Source: Nocardia sp. BMG51109
GTDB lineage: Bacteria > Actinomycetota > Actinomycetes > Mycobacteriales > Mycobacteriaceae
Direction of reading: 5' to 3'
Assembly (NCBI RefSeq): GCF_000526215.1
Contig: NZ_JAFQ01000004.1
Span: forward strand, 3,782,001-3,846,000
DNA length: 64,000 nt
Numbering within the stretch: position 1 is the stretch's first letter; the number at the start of each line of letters is the position of its first letter. Below, piece after piece: positions 34,301 to 41,952 of this stretch. Under the pieces are notes generated by a model. It did not search any database, had not been told where the DNA came from, and saw only the letters and a list, made by a program, of their open reading frames with translations. A program made the translations under genes and the position numbers.

Positions 34301-37300
34301 CTGGAACGCCGGACCGTACCCGTAACCGCGCTCGGCGAGAACGGAATACAGGTCGGTGACATCGATCGGCCGGGCGAGATCCGGCGGCCGGGTCGCACCG
34401 GCCGCACCGTGCTCGGCGACCGGCGCCACGCTGCCGGTGGCGTGCTGGGTCCACGGTGCGGTCTGCGCCGGCCCGCCGGGGTGGTGGGGACGCGAGTGGA
34501 CGGTGATCGGGCGGGGTCCGGCGGCGTCGCGATCGCCGACCTGTACGCGCATGTCGACGCCGTCATCGGTGTCGCGCAGGGAAAGTGGCTGGTGCAGGAC
34601 GAGTTCCGTGATGTGGGGACAGCCGATGTGCTGTCCGGTGGACAGCATCAGTTCGGCCACGGCCGCACCCGGGAACAGTGCGGTGCCCGCGATGGTGTGG
34701 TCGGCCAGCCAGGGGTGGGTGTGCAGGGAGACCCGGCCGGTGAATACCCAGCCCTTGTCGTCGGCGAGTTCCGTGGCGGTGTCGAACAGCGGGTGATCCG
34801 GCCCGGGGGCGGCGGGGCGGCCAGGGGAGAGCCAGAACCGCCGGTGTTGAAAGGCGTAGGTGGGCAGCGGAATCGACCGCGCACCGGGAGTGAGCCGGAC
34901 CCAGTCCGGGCTGTGGCCGCGGTGGTGCAGAGCGGCGAGTGCGGTGGCGACGGCGGCGCCGTCGGGCCGGTTGCGGCGCAAGGTCGAGAGGGCCGCCGAA
35001 CCGGTTGTGTCCGTAAGGGTTCGGGTGAGGGCCGCAGTGAGCGCGGCGTGCGGCGACAATTCCAGGAACGTGTGCTCGCCGTGCCGGACGAGATAGGTGA
35101 CCGCCTCGTGAAATCGGACGGTATGGCGGAGCTGGCGGGCCCAGTAGCCGGGATCGGAGAGCTGATCGGCGGTGGCCGGCCCGGCGGTCAGGCAGGATTG
35201 GACCGCCACCTGCGGACCGTGATACGTCGCGCCGGCCGCGACGTCGGCGAACGGTTGCAGCGCCGCGTCCATGTGCGCCGAATGGAAGGCGTGGCCGACC
35301 TGGAGAAAGGTCGATGTGCGGTGCTGTGCGTCGAGCCGCTCGCGGACCCGGGCCAGGGCATCGGCATCGCCCGACAGCACCGTGTCGCCGGGGCCGTTGA
35401 CGGCCGCGACCGATATGCCGTCGACATCCCGCAACAGGGGTGCGAGCTCGTCTTCGGCGGCGTTGACCGCGAGCATCCGCCCGTGGCCGGGGCATGATTG
35501 CATGAATCTGCCCCGGGCGGCGACGATTTCGGCGGCGTCGTCGAGCGACCACACCCCGGCGAGGTGGACTGCGGTGAGCTCGCCGATGGAATGGCCCATC
35601 ACGACGTCCGGGGTGAGGCCCAGCGAGGTGAGCAGGGCGTGCAGCGCGACCTGCACCGCGAACAGGGCAGGCTGGGTGAATTCGGTCCGGTCCAGGAGGG
35701 CGGCGGCGGGGCTGTCCGGATCGGCGAAGATGATGTCGCGCAACGGTTGTGCGGAGTCGAGGTGGGGGTCGAGTGCGGCGCAGGTCTCGTCGAAGGCGTC
35801 GCGATAACGGGGAAACAACCGGTACAGCCCGGCGCCCATGCCCGGGTACTGCGCGCCCTGGCCGCCGCAGACGAAGACCAGGTCGCCCGGCTCGGCGCAC
35901 GGCTTCTCGGCCGTGACCAGGTTCGGGTGGGTACCGCCGTCGCCCAGTGAACGCAGCGCCGACACTATTGTCTCGCAAGCGTTTCCGGACTCCGCGAGGG
36001 TGACGGTGGCCCGGTGGCCGTGCTGGGCGCGGGCGGTGGCGAGGGTGCGGGCGAGATCGGCGGGAGCGATCTCGGGGTGGGCCTCCAGATGGCGACGCAG
36101 GCGGGCAGCGTTGCCGGCCAGCGCCTGCGGGGTGTGCCCGGACAGCGGGAACAGCAAGACGGGGGCACGGTCGTCGGATTCGTCGGTGGCGGCCGCGGGT
36201 TCGGAGCCGGGCGGCGCTGGTTGCCGGAGGATGAGGTGCGCGTTGGTGCCGGAGATGCCGAAGCTGGACACGGCGGCCGTGCGAGGATGGCCGTTCTCGG
36301 GCCACGGCAGCGCTTCGGTCAGCAATCGTATTGTGCCGCTGGACCAGTCGACGTGCGGGGTGGGCGCGTCGATGTGCAGTGTCGCGGGCAGCACGCCGTG
36401 CCGGAGGGCCATCACCATCTTGATGACCCCGGCGACGCCGGCGGCCGCCTGGGTGTGGCCGATATTGGATTTGACGGAGCCCAGATACAGCGGCCGCTCG
36501 GGCGTGTGGTGGGTGCCGTAGGCGGCGAGCAGGCCGTTCGCTTCGATGGGGTCGCCGAGGGCGGTGCCGGTGCCGTGCGCCTCGACCGCGTCGACCGCGT
36601 CGGGGGTCAGGCCGGCCGCGGTGAGGGCCCGGCGGATCACCCGTTCCTGGGCGGGACCGTTGGGCGCGGTCAATCCGTTCGACGCGCCGTCGGAGTTGAC
36701 CGCCGATCCGGCGATCACCGCCAGCACGCGGTGCCCGCGGCGCTCGGCCTCGGAGAGGCGCTCCAGGACGAGCAGGCCGCCGCCTTCGCCCCAGCCGGTG
36801 CCGTCGGCAGCGGCGGCGAACGGCTTGCACCGCCCGTCGGGGGCCAGCCCGTGTTGCTTGGTGAACTCCGTGAACAGGCCGGGGCCGGACATGACGGTCG
36901 CGCCGCCCGCGATCGCGAGCGAACAGGTGCCGTTCCGCACGGCCTCGCAGGCCGAGTGGATCGCGACCAGTGCCGACGAACATGCGGTATCGAAGGTGAT
37001 GGCCGGCCCGTGCAGTCCCAGGGTGTAGGCGATGCGCCCGGACGCGACGCTCGTGGTGGTGCCGGTGAGGAGGTGGCCGGCGCTGTCGCTGTGGGCCTGC
37101 GGGAGGCGCGGGCCGTACTCTTGCGCGTAGCAGCCGATGAATACGCCGGTGTCGCTGCCCCGCAGCGACGTCGGCGCAAGGCCGGCGTCTTCGATTGCCG
37201 CCCAGCCGACTTCGAGCAGCAGCCGCTGCTGCGGATCCATCGCGGTCGCCTCCCGATGCGAGATGCCGAACAGCGCCGGGTCGAATCCCGCCGCGTCGGT

Positions 37301-40300
37301 GAGGAATCCGCCGCGGTGCGCGGCCGAGGCTCCGGGGCGGTCCGGATCCGGATCGTGCAGGCGGTCGCGGTCCCACCCCCGGTCCGTCGGGAACGGGTCG
37401 AGGGCATCGGTCTCGGCGGCGATCAACTGCCACAGGTCCTCGGCCGAGTCGATGTCGCCGGGGAACCGGCAGGCCATCCCGACGATGGCGATCGGTTCGC
37501 CTACCCGGTCCTGCGCGACGGCCGCCGGGGTTTCGTCGACGGGCACCTCGGCGGACCCGGGCTCGATCCGGTCGCACAGCCAGCGCACGAGTTCGGCGGG
37601 CGTGGGGTGGTCGAAGAGGACGGTGGTCGGCAGCGGAAGCCCGGTGGCGTCGGCGATCCGGTCGGCCAGGGCGACCGCGGTCAGGGAGTCGAAACCGAGC
37701 TGCTGGAAACTCGTCGTGGTGCTGGTCAGGCCGTGCCCCAGCAGGGCAATGCTCTCGCGGGAGAGCAACTCGTGCAGCCGTTCCCGGAGTTCCGTCGGCG
37801 AATGCTGGTCCAGTGCTGGATGTTCGCGGGTTTCGTGCCTCCGGGCCTTGCGCCGAGGGGCTGTCTCGGCGGACACCGCGCCGGCCTCGAGGACGGGTTC
37901 GGCCCGGACGAATGCCTCGTCGAGGCAGTCCAGAACCTGGGGCACATCCCGCACGTCCACACCGCGGACGGCGCAGCCGGCCAGGCCGGAGGCGCGTCGG
38001 TGGCGCACCAGGGCACCGAGAAACGCTGTCTCCGCAGAGTTTTCACCACCGTCAGAGGCGGCGCCCGATTCGGACCGGGGTACGAGCAGGACGAACTGTG
38101 CGAGGTCGGCCCGTGCGGTCAGGTGGTGCAGGCTCACCGCGCCGGCGGCCCCCGGCGACAGCGCGACCACTCCCGTACACGGATGCTCGGCGAAGACGGT
38201 CTCGGCGGAGGCCGGGTCGGCGGTGACGACGTGCACGCCGTACTTCTCGGCGAGGTGGGCGGCCACCTCGCCGACCGGGCGCTCCGCCTCGCCGACGACG
38301 AGGACCGTTGTGCCGCGGCCGGGTCGGCGGGGCACCGTGAGGACGAGCTTGCCCGTGTGCCGTCCGCCGCTCATGGAGCGGAAGGCGTATTTGGCGTATC
38401 GCACGTCCCACGCCCGCAGCCGCGGTGGCGGAAGGTGTCCGGCGTCGGCGTCGGCCCGGAGGCGTTCGAGGATCGTGCGAATGCGGGTGGCGTCGATCTC
38501 CAGGATGTTGATCGGCTCGTAGCGGATGCCCGGATACCGTGCGCGGACCTGGTTTCCGGTGTCCGGGTCCACCCAGCTGAGATCGACGTAGCGGCCGCCG
38601 GCCGACAGCAGCCGCAGCGAGGCCTCGGCGACCTCGCCGACCACCCCGCCGAGTACGACATCCATTCCGGCGCCCGCGGTGGTGCGGCGGAACCGGTCCT
38701 CGAACGCGGTGCTGCGCGAGTCGGCGATATGGTCCGGGTCGAGGCCGATGTCGCGCAGTACGCCCCATTTGGCCGGATGGGCCGTGGCGAATACCTCGGC
38801 GCCCGCCCGCCTGGCGATATGCACGGCCGCGGTGCCGACCCCGGTGCTCGCGGCATGGATCAGGACCGATTCTCCGGCCCGCAATCCGGCGGTGCCGATC
38901 AACCCGTGGCTCGCCGTGGCGTAGGCGAGCGGCGCCGCCGCGGCCTCGGCCATGGACCAGTGCCGGGGGATCGCGACGAGCATGTTCCGGTCGGCGACGG
39001 CCGTGGCGGAGTAGGCGCCGAAGATGCCCATCACGGGCGTGCCCGGTGCGAGGTCGGTGCAGCCGGCGCCGACGTCGGTGACGATTCCGGCTCCGTCGCA
39101 GCCCAGATCGGCGGCCGGGTCGGGATACCGGCCGAGGGCGACCAGGACGTCGCGGAAGTTCAGGCTCGCGGCGCGGACCCGGACGCGGACCTCGTGGGGT
39201 TCGAGCGGGCGGGCCGACGTGGTGTCCTCGAGGAGTTCGAGCCGATCGGCCGAACCGGGTCGCGTTGTGCCCAAGCGCCATTCGGCCGGGTGGGGCAGAG
39301 TCAGGGTGTCCTCGGACGCCGCGCGGCGGGGCCGGTGGAACGTCCCTTTCCGCAGGGCCAGCCGATTCTCTCCGGACGCCAGCGCCGCGGTCAGTTGTGC
39401 GGTAGTGGCGGGCGCGTCGGTGTCGATGACGACGACCCGCCCCGGCCATTCCTGTTGAGCGGCAGCGACGCTGCCCCATATGCTCGCGGCCGCCGGGTCG
39501 GAAATGCTGTCTTCGGGGCGGACCGTGACCGCGCCGCGGGTTACTACCGCCAGCGTGGGCGCGGATTGCGAGCACCACTCGCGGAGTTCCCGGGATCCAT
39601 TGTCCGCCAACGATATCGCGGCATCCGCATCGGCATTGGCATCGACGGCGGTGGAACCGCTCGCGCAGCCGAGCACGGCCACCGGCGGTTCCGTTCCGGG
39701 ATCGGTGGGCAGGGCCTGCCGGAGGCCGGCGAGGTCGGTGAATTCGAGGGCCTCGCAGGACCGATCGACCGATTCGGGGCGGCCGGCGACCATCACTCGG
39801 GCGCCGAGCGTCCGGCCCTCGGGCTGGGGATCGCAGTGTTCCCACACGAGGCAGTGCACGGGTGCCGGAGCCGGGCGCAGACCGAGCGAATCCGCTTGCA
39901 GCACAGGCGCACCGTGCTCGTCGAAGGCGCTGATCGTGAGCTGGTCGTCGGCGCGGCCCGGGGTGATGCGGACCCGCATCCGCGTGCCGCGCGGTCGATG
40001 TAGTGACACGTTGCGCCAGATGAACGGCAGCAGTGGCCGATCCGCCGTCCGGGTGTGATAAAGCCAGGCGTGCAGCACCGCATCGAGGGCGGCGGGGTGG
40101 GCTCGTCCGGCGAATTCCGGCAGCGAGATCTCGGCGTAGACGCTGTCGTCCGACAGCCACATCGCGGACACGCCCCGGAAGGCCGCACCGTAGTGGTAAC
40201 CGTCGCCGGACAGGCGGGCGTACAGGCCGCCGACGTCGACCGGCCGGGCGTCGGTGGGTGGCCATGGAGCCGGTGGCGTAGTGCCGGGCAGGCCGGGTGC

Positions 40301-41941
40301 CAGTCGCCCCGAGGCATGCCGCGTCCAAGAGGCCGAACCTGCGTCCGCGCTCGGCCGGCTGTAGAGCGCCACGGGCCGGTGTCCGTCGTCGTCGGCGGCG
40401 GACACGACGACCTGAATGGTCGGCTCATCCGTCGCGCTCAAATCCAACGGGGCCTCGAGGACCAGCTCGCCGATCCGCCGGCAGCCGACTCGCTCGCCCG
40501 CATAGCCGATCAGATCGAGGATCGCCGTGCCGGGCAACAGGGTTCGCTGCCGGACCCGATGGTCTCGAAGCCAGGGGTGCGCGGCCGGGGAGAGTCGGCC
40601 GCCGAACAGCCATTCGTCCACGTGCGGCAGCGCGAGTTCCTGCGACAGCAGGGGATGCCGGGGTGCAGCCGACGGGCGCGGCGCGCACAGATCGGCGCGG
40701 ACCGTATCCCAGTCGATGGTGGCGCCGTTGACGAATGCTGTTGTGAGAGCGAGCAGCAGGCCTTCCACGTCCGTCCTGCGGCGGTCCAGGCTGCCGACCA
40801 CCGCTCCGGATGTCCCGGCGGAGTCCATCGTGGCCCGTAGCGGGGTGAGCAGCGCCGGATGCGTGCTCATTTCGACGAAGAGCCGATGCCCGTCGTCGAG
40901 CAGGCTGCGAACGGCGCTCTCGAAGTGCACCGGGCGGCGCAGGTTTCGGAACCAGTAGTCGGGGGTGAGGTCGCCGCGGCCGACCCGGCTCGCCGAGACG
41001 GCGGAGTACAGGGCGGTGTGCGGCGAGAGTGGCGTGATGGCCGAAGCGTCGTCCAGCACAAGCCTTTCCAGCGAGTCGACCTGCTCGGAATGGCCGGCCA
41101 CCCGCACGCCGGGGAGCTGCCATGCCCAGATGTTGCGGTCGGTGAGGTCGTCCCGCAGTTTCGCTATCGCCTCGGGAGCGCCGCTGACCGTCAGGTCGGC
41201 GGGTCCGTTGACGGCGGAAACGGCCAGTTGCCCGGCCCGGTCGGCGAGTACCGGCTCGATGCGGTCCAGGGGCGCCGACACGGAGAGCATGGCGCCCCGG
41301 CCCTCGATCCGGGCCAGCGCGCTGCTGTGCAGTGTGATCAGTCGCGCGGCGTCGTCCCGGCCGACCCCGCCCGAGGCGTGGGCGGCCGCCAACTCGCCCT
41401 GTGAGTGGCCGACCACCGCCGCCGGCCGTAACCCGTAGCGCCGCCACAGATCCGACAGCGCGAGGGAGACCGCGAACTGGATGGGCTGGATATGCTCCAG
41501 CCGGTCCCGGCCGCCGTCGTCGGCGAGTGCGGCGATCACATCCCAGCCGAGATGCGGGCGCAGGGCCTGTGCATAACCCTCGAGCAGGGTGCGGAAGGCG
41601 GGGACCGCGTGCAGCAGCTCGCCGGCCATACCGGGCCACAGCGGGCTCTGCCCGGGAAAGACGAACACCGGCGCGCGGGCGATATCGGCGGTGCCGCGCA
41701 CGGTATTTCGTGTGGTGCGGCCGTTCGCCAGCGCCTGGAGCCCGGCCACGAAGCCGGCCCGGTCGGCGGCCAGCACGGCCCCGCGGTGACTCGAATGGCG
41801 TTGTCCGAGTTGCGCGCACGCCAGTTCCCACACGTGCTCGTCCGGTAACGCCTCGACCCGAGCGCACAACCGGCCGGCGGCAGCCGTCAAGCCGTCGGGG
41901 GAGTCTGCGGAAAACACCAGCGGTGGGTGCGGCAGCTGCAT
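27281..41941 (-). CDS. modular type I polyketide synthase (AT-DH-ER-psiKR-ACP / KS-AT-DH-ER-KR-ACP / KS-AT-ACP-TE)
   Basis: 4886 residues, ATG with AGGAGG 7 nt upstream, 11 bp after the acyl-adenylating gene. Domains in order: AT (Ser180), DH (His461), ER (about 905-1215), degenerate KR (about 1217-1360), ACP (Ser1419); KS (Cys1654), AT (Ser2118), DH (His2415), ER (about 2890-3190), KR (Tyr3333), ACP (Ser3490); KS (Cys3719), AT (Ser4182), ACP (Ser4523), a repeated linker, and TE (Ser4739 in GYSTGG). The protein starts inside what is normally the KS-AT linker, so the first module has no KS. The two elongation modules predict one fully reduced C2 unit, then one unreduced methyl-branched unit, and release by the TE. 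The giant gene ends the operon that begins at 46671. Confidence 0.95.
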   Translation of the reverse strand: MQLPHPPLVFSADSPDGLTAAAGRLCARVEALPDEHVWELACAQLGQRHSSHRGAVLAADRAGFVAGLQALANGRTTRNTVRGTADIARAPVFVFPGQSPLWPGMAGELLHAVPAFRTLLEGYAQALRPHLGWDVIAALADDGGRDRLEHIQPIQFAVSLALSDLWRRYGLRPAAVVGHSQGELAAAHASGGVGRDDAARLITLHSSALARIEGRGAMLSVSAPLDRIEPVLADRAGQLAVSAVNGPADLTVSGAPEAIAKLRDDLTDRNIWAWQLPGVRVAGHSEQVDSLERLVLDDASAITPLSPHTALYSAVSASRVGRGDLTPDYWFRNLRRPVHFESAVRSLLDDGHRLFVEMSTHPALLTPLRATMDSAGTSGAVVGSLDRRRTDVEGLLLALTTAFVNGATIDWDTVRADLCAPRPSAAPRHPLLSQELALPHVDEWLFGGRLSPAAHPWLRDHRVRQRTLLPGTAILDLIGYAGERVGCRRIGELVLEAPLDLSATDEPTIQVVVSAADDDGHRPVALYSRPSADAGSASWTRHASGRLAPGLPGTTPPAPWPPTDARPVDVGGLYARLSGDGYHYGAAFRGVSAMWLSDDSVYAEISLPEFAGRAHPAALDAVLHAWLYHTRTADRPLLPFIWRNVSLHRPRGTRMRVRITPGRADDQLTISAFDEHGAPVLQADSLGLRPAPAPVHCLVWEHCDPQPEGRTLGARVMVAGRPESVDRSCEALEFTDLAGLRQALPTDPGTEPPVAVLGCASGSTAVDANADADAAISLADNGSRELREWCSQSAPTLAVVTRGAVTVRPEDSISDPAAASIWGSVAAAQQEWPGRVVVIDTDAPATTAQLTAALASGENRLALRKGTFHRPRRAASEDTLTLPHPAEWRLGTTRPGSADRLELLEDTTSARPLEPHEVRVRVRAASLNFRDVLVALGRYPDPAADLGCDGAGIVTDVGAGCTDLAPGTPVMGIFGAYSATAVADRNMLVAIPRHWSMAEAAAAPLAYATASHGLIGTAGLRAGESVLIHAASTGVGTAAVHIARRAGAEVFATAHPAKWGVLRDIGLDPDHIADSRSTAFEDRFRRTTAGAGMDVVLGGVVGEVAEASLRLLSAGGRYVDLSWVDPDTGNQVRARYPGIRYEPINILEIDATRIRTILERLRADADAGHLPPPRLRAWDVRYAKYAFRSMSGGRHTGKLVLTVPRRPGRGTTVLVVGEAERPVGEVAAHLAEKYGVHVVTADPASAETVFAEHPCTGVVALSPGAAGAVSLHHLTARADLAQFVLLVPRSESGAASDGGENSAETAFLGALVRHRRASGLAGCAVRGVDVRDVPQVLDCLDEAFVRAEPVLEAGAVSAETAPRRKARRHETREHPALDQHSPTELRERLHELLSRESIALLGHGLTSTTTSFQQLGFDSLTAVALADRIADATGLPLPTTVLFDHPTPAELVRWLCDRIEPGSAEVPVDETPAAVAQDRVGEPIAIVGMACRFPGDIDSAEDLWQLIAAETDALDPFPTDRGWDRDRLHDPDPDRPGASAAHRGGFLTDAAGFDPALFGISHREATAMDPQQRLLLEVGWAAIEDAGLAPTSLRGSDTGVFIGCYAQEYGPRLPQAHSDSAGHLLTGTTTSVASGRIAYTLGLHGPAITFDTACSSALVAIHSACEAVRNGTCSLAIAGGATVMSGPGLFTEFTKQHGLAPDGRCKPFAAAADGTGWGEGGGLLVLERLSEAERRGHRVLAVIAGSAVNSDGASNGLTAPNGPAQERVIRRALTAAGLTPDAVDAVEAHGTGTALGDPIEANGLLAAYGTHHTPERPLYLGSVKSNIGHTQAAAGVAGVIKMVMALRHGVLPATLHIDAPTPHVDWSSGTIRLLTEALPWPENGHPRTAAVSSFGISGTNAHLILRQPAPPGSEPAAATDESDDRAPVLLFPLSGHTPQALAGNAARLRRHLEAHPEIAPADLARTLATARAQHGHRATVTLAESGNACETIVSALRSLGDGGTHPNLVTAEKPCAEPGDLVFVCGGQGAQYPGMGAGLYRLFPRYRDAFDETCAALDPHLDSAQPLRDIIFADPDSPAAALLDRTEFTQPALFAVQVALHALLTSLGLTPDVVMGHSIGELTAVHLAGVWSLDDAAEIVAARGRFMQSCPGHGRMLAVNAAEDELAPLLRDVDGISVAAVNGPGDTVLSGDADALARVRERLDAQHRTSTFLQVGHAFHSAHMDAALQPFADVAAGATYHGPQVAVQSCLTAGPATADQLSDPGYWARQLRHTVRFHEAVTYLVRHGEHTFLELSPHAALTAALTRTLTDTTGSAALSTLRRNRPDGAAVATALAALHHRGHSPDWVRLTPGARSIPLPTYAFQHRRFWLSPGRPAAPGPDHPLFDTATELADDKGWVFTGRVSLHTHPWLADHTIAGTALFPGAAVAELMLSTGQHIGCPHITELVLHQPLSLRDTDDGVDMRVQVGDRDAAGPRPITVHSRPHHPGGPAQTAPWTQHATGSVAPVAEHGAAGATRPPDLARPIDVTDLYSVLAERGYGYGPAFQGVRAARIDDTGPEPTVYTDVVLPEDVDSAGYGIHPALLDAALHSLLVPAVGDDHEHIRIPFVFKGITLHAVRSTRLHVAATRTGPDTVTVHAADPLGAPVLTIEAVTLRPLPDPAPAAAVPTMLELTWIPTADAAPDITECDTTGWAVLTSEPGRLPAALRGLRTCADLSALLDNDRLPAAVIWYPAHDRDEVPAAVRATTDEALTLLRQWVTHPGTATVPLLVCTSHAVATSPHDPAPNLAHAAVWGLTRSTQSEHPDHSITLLDIAIDTAPNILAAVLDRPDPRENQLAARHGTLHRPRLTHSPALAPPETRGGSWRLGVRDTGDLNTVAYVPTEPAALRPGEIRIAVRAAGLNFRDVVGALGLVETAGFGREAAGVVVETGPGVGDFAIGDAVTGFLDDAFAPTAAADARAVVPMPPNWSFTEAAAVPIVFTTAHAALVALAELRPGQRVLVHAGTGGVGQAAIQLARHRGAEVFATASPPKQHLLRAMGIPADHIASSRTLGFRTAFLEATGGNGMDVVLDCLAGEFVDASLDLLPHGGYFLEIGKTDIRDPETVAGAHPGVRYHALDLTDFGPDRIADSLAALVSLFEQGALAPIPVTNYAIPRARQALRDMAAARHTGKIVLTPPRALDPEGTVLITGGTGALAALIAEHLVVDHGVRRLLLVSRRGPAAPGAGELHRRLTALGAEVTLAACDVADPSAAAGLLDAVDPRHPLTAVVHTAAVADDAPVTALRPDRLRAVLAGKLDGAWHLHRLTRHLDLAAFVLFSSAAGILGNPGQANYAAANAALDALAEYRRRRGLPAVSIVWGPWDIGLASRLGERERQRIAATGLIPIADELGTALFDRALTDGHPVVVAAPLRSGARTDGDLPPVLSALVTARRTAAGPSGRGTELSGLTAEQRLRHLLDAVRSATATVLGHPDTATTGVDDTFKDLGIDSLTAIELRNALARSTHLDLPPTLVFDHPTPGELARYLDTLLAPSNTETSTAAPTPAAADDDPVVVVGMSCRFPGGIGSPQALWDLVSDGVDAIGAFPDDRGWNLEELFDPDPDVVGTTYTRHGGFLTDADGFDNELFEISPREATAMDPQQRVLLETCWAALETACLDPKSLHGSSTGVFIGACAQQDQAALPATAEGYALTGNATSVASGRIAYTLGLHGPAITVDTACSSSLVATHLASESLRRGECDLAIAGGVTIMAGPFIFTEFARQRGLAADGRCKPFAAAADGTGWGEGAGIVVLERMSDAQRNRHPILAVVAGSAINQDGASNGLTAPNGPAQQRVIRRALASGGLTADRVDVVEAHGTGTTLGDPIEAGALLATYGRAHTPDTPLYLGSVKSNIGHTQAAAGAAGIIKMIQAIRHGVLPKTLHAEAPSPHVDWDGTIALLTDSTPWPDNGHPRTAAVSSFGISGTNAHLILQQHSAPTGFDEAPRTAAPALLFPVSAADPAALAAQAARLREHLDDHPDLDPADLAYSLATTRTHHGHRATVVGSATTGEDIRTTLARALTAAETGQPDANLFRDNPSASQPSGLVFVLPGQGAQHPGMGRTLYHHYAAYRDALDRACLALSPHLDLPDGTGLREIIHADPDTAEAALLDRTDIVQPALFAVGVALAALLESVGVTPDIVIGHSQGEITAACVAGALSLEDAATVMARRSRLIARHLAGTGTMASLGCGADTAETLLRPWRERIAVAAVNGPANVTVAGAVDAVEELVHTCGRQGIRARGVRVDYASHSAGVEAVRERLAAELGGLAPRPSRVAFHSTVAGQPHAVALDTSALTGEYWYHNLRRTVHFNDTVTALLGTGPHTFLELSPHPVLTPAIEESVNAAREDDPSGASAASAAVATLNRDRDDSVAFAAVLARLHNRGHRLDWEALQPGRRIPLPTYAFHRRRYRRAAPATVAARADGGPAGDPATDSAPPAVRRMAELAPSDRRAFVVDLVRRTAGLALGRGDGADVGIDASLIEQGLTSVKGTELRGELTGVTGVAIPTGLLMSSVATVEQIADYILTRLTADGPATDDESPTGLVSLLRRALENGLAEQGLQTVDAAALLRTQLEQTDEYHWTKLLQLSPGRDGAELPPTRDRAELPPTRDRAELPPGRNGAQLSPRGDGPAIVCFPSLLPHSGPLEYSALAKSLPHRNLFALAQPGYLPQEKLPGTLAALVSGHLAEIRRELPDRPLILLGYSTGGWVAHAVAAELLARRRPPAGLVLIDTYGPPDLDNSLLRTLIHRAITAHEDMVTDTSITAMSNYRRIFSTFKPRPLDIPGLLLHAGHHRIDETINFPQHGRNRWTRRPNTTTIPVPANHLTILTDETDHAAAEIDRWLSEHRESHP
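27961..28075 (-). repeat. 24-bp tandem repeats inside the ACP-TE linker of the PKS
   Basis: About four and a half direct repeats with an exact 24-bp period encode an 8-residue unit, RDRAELPPT or a variant. In the protein the stretch reads LSPGRDGAELPPT, RDRAELPPT, RDRAELPPGRNGAQLSPRGDG. The two middle DNA units are identical over the full 24 bp; the outer ones have diverged. The period keeps the frame, so unit number can change without harming the protein. Confidence 0.85.
31350..37510 (-). other. PKS module 2: KS-AT-DH-ER-KR-ACP, fully reducing
   Basis: Residues about 1480-3530. The KS is complete: DTACSSALV (Cys1654), EAHGTGTALGDPIEA and KSNIGHTQAAAG. The AT shows GHSIGE with HAFHSAHMD, the malonyl-CoA pattern. 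The DH has HTIAGTALFPG and DAALHS. The ER has VHAGTGGVGQAA. The KR has LITGGTGALAA, SSAAGILGNPGQ and the YAAAN active-site Tyr; VADDAP suggests a B-type-like stereochemistry but is not the full LDD motif. The ACP has LGIDSLTAIEL. It should add a saturated two-carbon unit. Confidence 0.9.
37550..41941 (-). other. PKS module 1: AT-DH-ER-degenerate KR-ACP, no KS
   Basis: Residues 1-1465. The first 85 residues are a KS-AT linker (LVFSADSPDGLTAAAGRLCA). The AT has GHSQGE and, at the specificity position, VAGHS, not the malonyl HAFH or methylmalonyl YASH; AGH-type motifs are associated with larger extender units such as ethylmalonyl. The DH motif reads HRVRQRTLLPG, with Gln where Gly is usual. The ER has IHAASTGVGTAA. 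The KR region keeps only about 145 residues, with VLVVGEAERPVG in place of the GGTGxxG loop and no Tyr motif, so it cannot reduce. The ACP has LGFDSLTAV. KS and KR functions must come from other proteins. Confidence 0.85.
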
Positions 41942-41952
41942 CGGCGGACCTC

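Noticed and set aside
27642..41600. Long open frames on the plus strand and in other minus frames across the PKS gene, some above 1000 codons
   Set aside because: They arise from high GC at third positions opposite a real gene. Their translations are Arg/Pro/Ala or Gly-rich without domains, while the 4886-residue frame carries all PKS motifs.
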